Made by a program: the position numbers and the translations under genes. Of a DNA stretch of 27,280 bases, positions 15,631 through 21,355 are shown in pieces; the first letter of the stretch is position 1, and every line of letters begins with the position of its first letter. This DNA comes from JADLHS01 sp036274115 (GTDB lineage Bacteria > Verrucomicrobiota > Verrucomicrobiia > Limisphaerales > JADLHS01). The stretch covers positions 1-27,280 of the forward strand of contig DASUGI010000210.1 in assembly GCA_036274115.1 (NCBI GenBank), written 5' to 3'. Under the pieces are notes generated by a model that saw only the letters and a list, made by a program, of their open reading frames with translations, was not told the DNA's origin and did not search any database.

Positions 15631-17411
15631 TTCGCTTTTCCCAAACACCAGAGATTCGTGGCTCCGCGCAAGATCATGCGGCCATCGGCGAATGCCGGAC
15701 TCGCGTGGAATGTGTCTTCCAATTTCGCGCGACCCAGTTTCTTGAACTCGCGCGCGGCTTCGAGTGAGATCAAATCGCCCTTCGTGCTGAGCACGAACAG
15801 TTGCTTTCCGGCAATGGCGGGAGACGATTGCACCTCGAGTCCAAGTTCCTGCTGCCAGACTTGCTTCCCATCCTTCAGATCGAAACCTGCCACGCTTCCG
15901 GAACTGGTCACAGTGAACACCAGCGCGCCATTGCTGACGGGGCTGGTCACGTCAGGAACATTCTCCTCTGCTCTCCACGCGACGTGAGTCTGGGTGACAT
16001 CGCCCGCGCCATCCGGACGCAGCGCCAACAGCCCGCCGTTCGGATTCACGGCCACTATCAGGCCGTTAGCCACGATGGGCGATGGCGTGATTTCGCCGTC
16101 CATCACTTCGGCGCGCCACAATTCGTTGCCGTCCGCAAGCGCGTGACTCATGACAAACGGCAGCGCAAGCGAGATGATCTGCGACTTGCCGCTCACCGTG
16201 ACGATGATTGGCGAACTCCACGAGCCATGGGTCGGTTTGGTCCGTTCCCAGAACTTTCGCCCGGTAGCGCAGTCGAACGCCATCAGCTTTGAGCTACCCG
16301 GAGCTTCTTCATCCTGATCCAATTGCACAATCAAATTGCCCGGGGCGATGGCGAGCGACGACGCGTGACCATACATGTTCTTCGGCACGCCGAGATGTTT
16401 GGCCCAAGCCACCGAACCATCGAAATTCACTGCCACCAGATCGCCATTGACGAACATCGCGAACGCATGGCGCCCGTCAGTGGCCATCGTTGGTGCGGCC
16501 CAGCCAGTGGCGTCTGGAATCTCCGGTGGGGTGGATGATGAGCCGGGAACATTTTCGATTGCACGCCGCCAGAGCAACGTTCCGTCGGTCGTGTCGAAGC
16601 AAAACACTTCGCGTTTCGCCGCATCGCCGCCGGAGATAAAGACGCGATTACTCCACACCACAGGTGAGTTGAAGCCCGGCGCGGGAATCGGTGCTTTCCA
16701 GATCACGCTGGCGGATTTGGCGTCGAAGCCGAGTTCGTTCGTTGCCGTCCCGCCGTTCATGCCTCGGAACTGCGGCCAGTTGAGTTCAAATTCAGCGAGC
16801 GCCGGCAAACTCGCACTCGCTTCACTGTCGCTCGATTTGCCGAGCAGCATGTCGAGTTCCGCCGCTGATTTCGGGAGAGGTGAAGTTGCCGCAAGTGCGA
16901 GTGTGAGCAATCCAGCGCCAACGATGGCTCCGGTTGCCACGACTGACAGGCGCGCTTGCGTGGAGAGACGGCGCGCTGCGGTCGCTGCATCGGGACGCAA
17001 CTTGGGCAACCATTGTGGCGTTCGCCATTTCACGCTTGGACGCGCCGCAAGCACCAGCACGGCTACGCCACCCACCAAAAGCCAGCCGCCCGTGGCATCG
17101 AGAGCGAGTCGGCGCTGGTAGCGCTGACGAAACTCGAGGTCGAGTCGGCGAATTTCAGCTTTAACCGTTTCATCAGTGGGCGACGCGCGAAGCTTTTCTT
17201 TCAACGCCAGCAACTGCGGTGATTTCCAGGGGTCGCGTTCCGCGGCCTTCGCATGTTGGTAAAGCATGTAGCCGCCGACCAGCGTGCAAAAAGTTGTGGC
17301 GATGATTGCAATTCGCGACAAGGTTGAAACGCAAAGGCGCAAAGCGGCAAAGGCGCCAGGAGAAATTTCCCTTGCGTCCTGGCGGCTTTGCGTCCTGGCG
17401 TTTGAACTCAT
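15627..17411 (-). CDS. Membrane-anchored PQQ-like beta-propeller protein
   Basis: A 594-residue protein if read from the ATG at 17411. Three hydrophobic segments lie at about 34-50, 104-123 and 154-176, followed by a propeller from about 209 to the end. Propeller blades show the PQQ/pyrrolo-quinoline-like pattern: WPQFRGMNGG, VFCFDTTDGTLLWRR, LMAFDCATGRKFWER, VAGFDLKDGKQVWQQEL. No heme motif (CxxCH) or clear PQQ-cofactor ligands are seen, so it may be a non-enzymatic scaffold. It lies between the NapH-like and NuoEF genes. The first 30 or so residues (QSRQDAREISPGAFAALRLC) are encoded by a dispersed repeat at 17327-17405, so the ancestral start was probably elsewhere; a TTG at codon 31 is a candidate. 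Confidence 0.87.
   Translation of the reverse strand: MSSNARTQSRQDAREISPGAFAALRLCVSTLSRIAIIATTFCTLVGGYMLYQHAKAAERDPWKSPQLLALKEKLRASPTDETVKAEIRRLDLEFRQRYQRRLALDATGGWLLVGGVAVLVLAARPSVKWRTPQWLPKLRPDAATAARRLSTQARLSVVATGAIVGAGLLTLALAATSPLPKSAAELDMLLGKSSDSEASASLPALAEFELNWPQFRGMNGGTATNELGFDAKSASVIWKAPIPAPGFNSPVVWSNRVFISGGDAAKREVFCFDTTDGTLLWRRAIENVPGSSSTPPEIPDATGWAAPTMATDGRHAFAMFVNGDLVAVNFDGSVAWAKHLGVPKNMYGHASSLAIAPGNLIVQLDQDEEAPGSSKLMAFDCATGRKFWERTKPTHGSWSSPIIVTVSGKSQIISLALPFVMSHALADGNELWRAEVMDGEITPSPIVANGLIVAVNPNGGLLALRPDGAGDVTQTHVAWRAEENVPDVTSPVSNGALVFTVTSSGSVAGFDLKDGKQVWQQELGLEVQSSPAIAGKQLFVLSTKGDLISLEAAREFKKLGRAKLEDTFHASPAFADGRMILRGATNLWCLGKAK
17327..17405. repeat. Palindromic repeat overlapping the start of the PQQ-like gene
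   Basis: Arms aacgcaaaggcgcaaagcgg and the inverted tgcgtcctggcggctttgcg type flank a short centre (ccaggagaaatttccc). The 7-bp gcaaagg/gcaaaga vocabulary is shared with the element at 12442-12638. It supplies the first codons of the downstream reading frame. Confidence 0.75.
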
Positions 17412-17656
17412 CGCAAGAATGGATAGACACTCGCCCTCACCCGGACCCTCTCCCCCAGGAGAGGGAACAGCAATCGCGCGCCGCTGAATGCTCGATTGGT
17501 GATCTGCACCTCCCCGCTTTCTGTTCGCCCGACAATCAACCTCTGCTAATCAATCACGGCTTTTTTACGACAAGCGCGGCGAGTGGTTCTCCCTCGCCCT
17601 GGGGGAGAGGGCTGGGGTGAGGGCGAGCGTATCAACTGACTTAAGGCGTTTTTCAT
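17408..17656 (-). other. Interrupted repeat-borne linker frame between NapH-like and PQQ-like genes
   Basis: The ATG at 17656-17654 overlaps the TGA of the NapH-like gene (ATGA). The same frame stays open for 83 codons apart from one TAG at 17546-17548, and ends in a TGA at 17408-17410 that overlaps the ATG at 17411 of the PQQ-like gene (ATGA). It crosses the palindromic repeat at 17431-17626. The pattern matches the uninterrupted linker frames at three other junctions of this cluster. Confidence 0.3.
17431..17626. repeat. Palindromic repeat (ccctcaccc...ctctccccc family) at gene junction
   Basis: The left arm tcgccctcacccggaccctc followed by tcccccaggagaggg (from 17431) is matched by the inverted right arm ending gctggggtgagggcga at 17626. 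The arms are about 120 bp apart with no protein-like sequence between. It is the same family as the copies inside the NuoEF fusion (13647-13853, 14193-14402) and, in short form, inside the PQQ-like gene at 21356-22867. Confidence 0.85.
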
Positions 17657-19116
17657 GTTGCGGTCGGTTGTGGAATCGTTTGAGTCGGCACGCCTGCCGG
17701 CGTTTGTCCAATGCGAATCAATTCCTGCGGACAGGAGCGGAAGCAACGGGCGCACGCGAAACACGCGCCGCGGTCGGGCTCGAAATCGGTTCGCGTCGTG
17801 CGCAGGGAAAGGCTCACCCACTTGATGCCAATGACCAGACCGGTCCAGCCGCCGAAGATCAGGCACGCAAGCCAGAATTGATGCCGGAGATTGGTTGCGG
17901 CTTTCAGCAGCGCTTCTGGATCGTGCTCGGCACGTTGCAAGCCCAGCGCTTCCGGCGTCATCACGCCATAGTTCACGGGGGTCTGCTGTTGGTGAAGGTA
18001 ACGTTCGGCGAGTGCGACGGTGGGGTTCAGTTTGGAAACCGGCACCGCGAGTTTGCCGCCGATGAAGGCACCGCCCGCGATTAATACCGGCACAAGCGCG
18101 AGCAGCCACGCGAGCCGACGTCGGTCCGGCGCAAGAAACTTGGGGTCCGCTTTGCCGACTGAGGGTTCACGCATCGCGCCGAAGGGACACGAGTTCGCGC
18201 AGAGTTGGCATTGCGTGCAGACATCGGGCGTAACGCGGATTTTCCATTTGGAGGCGAGCGACGCGAGTTTGAGCAACGCGCCGTAGGGGCAAAGAAAGCG
18301 GCAATAAGGTCGGCCCACGAACATGCCGAGCACGAGGGTGACGACGGCCAGGAAGATGAGCAGGCCCGGTCCATTAAGGCGGAAGATTGGGACGATGGGA
18401 TCGTAACGGCAGATGGGAAAGCCCGTGCCGGTCGCGGCGAAAGTCAGACCGAAACCCAGGAAGATGAACGGCAGCACACCAAGCGCGTGTTCCAGCCAGG
18501 CGGGAACTTTGACGGGTTTGATGAGCAGCAAGTCCTGCAATGCACCGTGGGGACAAACTCCGGCACAGAACGCCCGGCCAGCAAATAGGGCGACAATCAG
18601 CGGCGCGGCGAAGAACGCGATGACGGTGAGCGGCACGGCGTACGTGGAGTCAAACAGACCGAGAATGATGTTTTGTGGCGCACCAATGGCGCAGACGCAG
18701 CCCTTTCGCCAGAAACCAAAATAGGCGAGCGAGAAAATCCCGAGCCAGAACAGTCCGCGCCGGGAGCGTTGTTTGTGAACGAGCCAAACGGCCAGCCCAA
18801 GCCCGGCAACCAATATTGCGACGTCAAGGTACTGCAGCCATTCAGTGCGCGCTGGGGGGGTGGTGGTAGTGGGGATGAGATGGTTGGTTTCGGTGAAGTC
18901 GGGCGGAGGGAAACGCTGCTCGGCAAAAGCGGCAATTGATTCCAAGAAGATGAGAGTTACCGCGAATGCGCAAATCCGAAAACCGAAAGGCGAAATCCGA
19001 AAGAAATCCGAGATCCGAAATCCGAATCTGCGAACGGCTGCGGTGAACCTTCGGATTTCGGCCTTCGGGTTTCGGCCTTCTTTCGGACTTCGGATTTCGG
19101 CCCTCGGATTTTTCAT
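17653..19116 (-). CDS. NapH/NosR/CcoG-like polytopic [4Fe-4S] membrane protein
   Basis: A 487-residue integral membrane Fe-S protein, probably passing electrons between the quinone pool or cytoplasmic donors and extracytoplasmic acceptors. About seven or eight hydrophobic segments are visible (for example 96-114, 161-180, 211-229, 251-268, 335-354, 414-431). Motifs: KGCVC at 138-142, two CxxxCPxGAL sites (C184/C188 and C272/C276) typical of NapH/NosR/CcoG, and two ferredoxin-type clusters (C300/303/306/310; C452/455/458/462). The start ATG at 19116 follows the NapG-like stop by one base (TGAgATG), so translation is coupled. Residues 2-49 (AEIRSPKEGRNPKAEIRR, FRISDFFRISPFGFRI) are read from a palindromic repeat. 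The original N-terminus was probably the hydrophobic stretch at 50-65. Confidence 0.9.
   Translation of the reverse strand: MKNPRAEIRSPKEGRNPKAEIRRFTAAVRRFGFRISDFFRISPFGFRICAFAVTLIFLESIAAFAEQRFPPPDFTETNHLIPTTTTPPARTEWLQYLDVAILVAGLGLAVWLVHKQRSRRGLFWLGIFSLAYFGFWRKGCVCAIGAPQNIILGLFDSTYAVPLTVIAFFAAPLIVALFAGRAFCAGVCPHGALQDLLLIKPVKVPAWLEHALGVLPFIFLGFGLTFAATGTGFPICRYDPIVPIFRLNGPGLLIFLAVVTLVLGMFVGRPYCRFLCPYGALLKLASLASKWKIRVTPDVCTQCQLCANSCPFGAMREPSVGKADPKFLAPDRRRLAWLLALVPVLIAGGAFIGGKLAVPVSKLNPTVALAERYLHQQQTPVNYGVMTPEALGLQRAEHDPEALLKAATNLRHQFWLACLIFGGWTGLVIGIKWVSLSLRTTRTDFEPDRGACFACARCFRSCPQELIRIGQTPAGVPTQTIPQPTAT
18972..19113. repeat. Palindromic repeat encoding the N-terminus of the NapH-like protein
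   Basis: The left half is rich in aaatccgaaa/aaccgaaa units and the right half in the inverted tttcggatttcgg units, around a centre near 19040 (gcgaacggctgcggtgaac). Read on the minus strand it forms codons 2-49 of the NapH-like gene. It is a dispersed-type repeat with no transposase. Confidence 0.82.
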
Positions 19117-19117
19117 C

Positions 19118-19690
19118 TCAGTGCGCGTGTGTGGTCTTCAGCAAATACGGCTGGCTCGCGGGGACGCGGCGGAAGGCGTCGGTCGGACAGGTGCGGGCGA
19201 TGGCGCATTCGTTGCAATGCACGCAGCGGTCGTGGCGGATTTGCAGGAAGAGCGAACCGTTGCCGAATCGATTGCAGCCTTCGACGCACTTCGCGCAGCC
19301 GATGCAGAGCGACTCGTCAATCGTGTATTCGTAATACGGGTCTTCGACGAACGTGCGTTTGATGGCCGCCGTCGGGCAGAGCTGATTCTCCGCGGCGGTC
19401 GTCAGCGCGTTGGGCTCGGGTTCAAAGTAGCCGGTGCAGAGGTTGCAGTAGCCGCACATCGCGTAGGCGTGAACGCACTTTACGGCGGATTGTTCGAGCA
19501 CGCAGTTGGTGGAGCAGTTGCCGCAGCGAACGCACTTATCGGGATCAAGCTGCCAGACCCAGTCCTGCGCCTGCGTGCGGTTGGCCAACACCCCGCCAAG
19601 TGCAGCGAGTCCAGTGACTCCGAAAAGTCGTGCCCCATTGCGCAGAAAGGTGCGGCGCGTCGAGGAGTCGTTGGTTGGTTTGGTATTCAC
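19118..19690 (-). CDS. Tat-exported four-cluster ferredoxin (NapG-like)
   Basis: A 190-residue protein with a twin-arginine signal (STRRTFLRNGARLFG followed by a hydrophobic GVTGLAALGGVLA), so it is folded with its clusters before export. It carries sixteen or more cysteines arranged as four ferredoxin-type [4Fe-4S] sites: C53/56/59/63, C79/82/85 with C105, C129/132/135/139 and C156/159/162/168. This matches NapG and related periplasmic ferredoxins that work with NapH-like membrane partners, and the NapH-like gene starts one base after its stop. The start is a GTG at 19690 that overlaps the end of a repeat-borne frame (GTGA). No strong Shine-Dalgarno is seen, which fits coupled initiation. 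Confidence 0.92.
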   Translation of the reverse strand: MNTKPTNDSSTRRTFLRNGARLFGVTGLAALGGVLANRTQAQDWVWQLDPDKCVRCGNCSTNCVLEQSAVKCVHAYAMCGYCNLCTGYFEPEPNALTTAAENQLCPTAAIKRTFVEDPYYEYTIDESLCIGCAKCVEGCNRFGNGSLFLQIRHDRCVHCNECAIARTCPTDAFRRVPASQPYLLKTTHAH

Positions 19691-19833
19691 AGGATGAAAT
19701 CAACTACTGATGGACAGGGATGAGAAACGGCGGCCACAAAAAGGCACAAGAGGCACAAAAGAATTCTCCTGGAGAGCTTTTGCGCTTTTTGTGCTTTTTT
19801 GTGGCCATCAAATCCGTGTGTATCCGTGTTCAT
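19687..19833 (-). other. Repeat-borne linker frame between NHL-like gene and NapG-like gene
   Basis: A 48-codon frame begins with ATG at 19833, 6 nt after the TAA of the NHL-like gene, crosses the palindromic repeat without a stop, and ends in TGA at 19687-19689, which overlaps the GTG start of the NapG-like gene at 19690 (GTGA). The peptide is repeat-derived (GHKKAQKAQKLSRR, then LLCLLCLFVAAV). Translation is unproven, but the arrangement repeats that of three other junctions. Confidence 0.33.
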
Positions 19834-19839
19834 TCGTGG
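19700..19839. repeat. Nested palindromic repeat at gene junction
   Basis: The inner inverted repeat is ggccacaaaaaggcacaaga (from 19732) against the tgctttttt-gtggcc arm ending at 19807, around gaattctcctggagag. Outer arms are actactgatggacagggatg on the left and the atccgtgtgtatccgtgttc type on the right, the latter related to the arms of 15434-15625. It looks like one repeat family inserted inside another. Confidence 0.78.
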
Positions 19840-20847
19840 TTAAACCTTTTTCTGCATCACGCAGATGTCGCCGGTGACGATGTCCAAAATGTAAATGCGA
19901 CCCTGCGAATCCACCGCGACATCGAGTCCACCGGCGGTGCAATCGGACGGTCCGCAGGCGCGGGCGTTCTCAGAAAAGCTTTCCACGCCGGCCACGACGG
20001 ATTCGAATTCCCCCGTCGCGCTGTAGATCTTTACGCGTGGCAAGCCTTTCTCACACGTCACGTATCTACCATCGGGCAGCAGGGTGAAGTTGATAGGATT
20101 GCAGCAACCGCAGAAGCCGGTGATGCCCATTGCGGTCATGCCCCACGAGCCTTCGAAGTCGCCATCGGTCGTGTAAAGCTCCATGCGATGCCGGCCGGGA
20201 TTGTTCACGCGCAAGAGGCCGTCGCGCGCGAGTTTCACGTCGAAGAACGGACTGGGAATGATGAAGCCCGGTATGTTGCGTTCCTTGTCCTTCTCACCGA
20301 TGTGATGGAGCCGTTTGCCGGATTTGTCGTAGCGCAGGATGATACGGTTGCCGGCATCCGCAACGAACACCTCGTTCGCAACAGCAATGCCGGTGAGCCA
20401 CGGTTTCTTGCCCGGTGATTCCCAGGCCGACTGGCGCGCGCCTTTCGCATCGAAGACTTCGATGTGATCACGCAGACCGAGATAGATCGTCCCGTCCTTT
20501 GCCACAGCGCAGCAACGAGTGGGTTCGCTTGTGGCGATTTCCAATGCGGTTTCGCCACCGGGCTTCATCGCGGTGAGATAATGGCCAGAACAAACGTAAA
20601 GGGTGTCGTCCGGGGCGACGGCGATGCGTCTGGCTTCCGCATGTGGCGCTTTCAGGCGGGACTGTTCCTGGTAAGAGATCAGCTTGGGGTCGGTGACTTG
20701 GAGACGAGAGATATCGTAAGCAAACGGGTTCTTCGAGTCACCCGCGGCGTCGCTGCGTTGGTGGGCGATGACATTCAAGACGGCCATCGTTGCCGTGGCA
20801 TCGCGAAAGAACTTGCGGCGCGACGAGAGTTGGAATTCGCGTTTCAT
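19840..20847 (-). CDS. Tat-exported NHL-like beta-propeller protein
   Basis: A 335-residue protein with a twin-arginine signal (SRRKFFRDATATMAVLNVIA). The mature part is a six-bladed-type propeller with NHL/SMP-30-like blades: RRIAVAPDDTLYVCSG, CCAVAKDGTIYLGL, GIAVANEVFVADAGNRIILRYDKSG, DVKLARDGLLRVNNPGRHRMELY and LDVAVDSQGRIYILD. A cysteine cluster occurs at GFCGCCNP and ARACGPSDC, conceivably binding a metal or cluster. The start ATG at 20847 overlaps the stop of the small Cys protein (ATGA). Its Tat export and position next to the Tat ferredoxin suggest an extracytoplasmic partner of that Fe-S chain; enzymatic activity is not evident. Confidence 0.86.
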   Translation of the reverse strand: MKREFQLSSRRKFFRDATATMAVLNVIAHQRSDAAGDSKNPFAYDISRLQVTDPKLISYQEQSRLKAPHAEARRIAVAPDDTLYVCSGHYLTAMKPGGETALEIATSEPTRCCAVAKDGTIYLGLRDHIEVFDAKGARQSAWESPGKKPWLTGIAVANEVFVADAGNRIILRYDKSGKRLHHIGEKDKERNIPGFIIPSPFFDVKLARDGLLRVNNPGRHRMELYTTDGDFEGSWGMTAMGITGFCGCCNPINFTLLPDGRYVTCEKGLPRVKIYSATGEFESVVAGVESFSENARACGPSDCTAGGLDVAVDSQGRIYILDIVTGDICVMQKKV

Positions 20848-21161
20848 GATTCTCCCTTTGCGGTAGCAGCCGACGTAAGGAGGCTCTGACTTTTGGTTAA
20901 GGAAATTTGAGCCTCCTCACGTCGGCGGCTACGGGATTGGATTTGTTTTCGCGAGAGTGCCTGGGGCAGTCCGCAGGCGGCATACGCGTTGCACCCGGAA
21001 CAAATGCCGCGATTGATGCAGGTTTGTCCCGTCAGTTTGCCGCCACTGCGTTTGAAGAGAACCAGCGACACCACCGCGAGTCCGGCCAGGAGGGCATACC
21101 GGAATCCGTTGCGCACGAAATTACGCCTGCTGGCGCCGCGCGGCTGTCGGGTCTGCTGCAT
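20844..21161 (-). CDS. Small Tat-targeted cysteine-rich protein
   Basis: A 105-residue protein from the ATG at 21161, chosen because it places a twin-arginine-type motif (SRRNFVR) just before a hydrophobic anchor (YALLAGLAVVSLVLF). The short exported part has four cysteines: TCINRGICSGCNAYAACGLPQAL. I do not recognise a named family; the spacing could suit an Fe-S cluster or disulfides. The last 29 or so residues (RSRRREEAQISLTKSQSLLTSAAT) come from a palindromic repeat at 20862-20932, so the native C-terminus probably ended near ALSRKQ. It overlaps the NHL-like gene by ATGA. It could be an accessory or assembly factor of the Fe-S chain. Confidence 0.72.
   Translation of the reverse strand: MQQTRQPRGASRRNFVRNGFRYALLAGLAVVSLVLFKRSGGKLTGQTCINRGICSGCNAYAACGLPQALSRKQIQSRSRRREEAQISLTKSQSLLTSAATAKGES
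20862..20932. repeat. Palindromic repeat forming the C-terminal codons of the small Cys protein
   Basis: The left arm from 20863 (gtagcagccgacgtaaggag, then gctc) pairs with the right arm (gagcctcctcacgtcggcgg, then ctac) with 22 of 24 positions complementary, around a short centre. Bases 20863-20890 match 14191-14218 inside the NuoEF fusion at 27 of 28 positions, and both are read in the same frame (SQSL-V/L-TSAAT). Confidence 0.87.
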
Positions 21162-21355
21162 GACGACCGCCAAAAAGCAAATCACCCGAGTTTCCCCCAC
21201 GCCCATTACCCTCAAACCCGGGTGACTTTGACACCAACAGGCTAGAGCGTCGGGCGCCGCGGGGCTTGCCCGGAATTGGCAAAAGCTGGGCGTCGCTTGT
21301 CTTGGGAAGATGAGGAAGTCTTACGGTCGTTGTGCGCCAGCCCCCGCGCGACCAT
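21162..21355. other. Gap between first PQQ-like gene and small Cys protein
   Basis: A 37-codon frame starts at an ATG directly after the PQQ-like stop (TGAATG, ATG at 21355) and ends at TAG 21242-21244; it does not reach the next gene. The sequence is GC-rich with several small inverted repeats (gggcgccgcggggcttgccc; acccgggt). I see no clear promoter, although a longer alternative start for the small Cys gene is open to 21215. Confidence 0.4.

Noticed and set aside
21242..21355. 37-codon frame directly after the first PQQ-like gene as another linker
   Set aside because: It begins TGAATG but ends at TAG 80 bp before the next gene and contains no recognised repeat, so it does not bridge.
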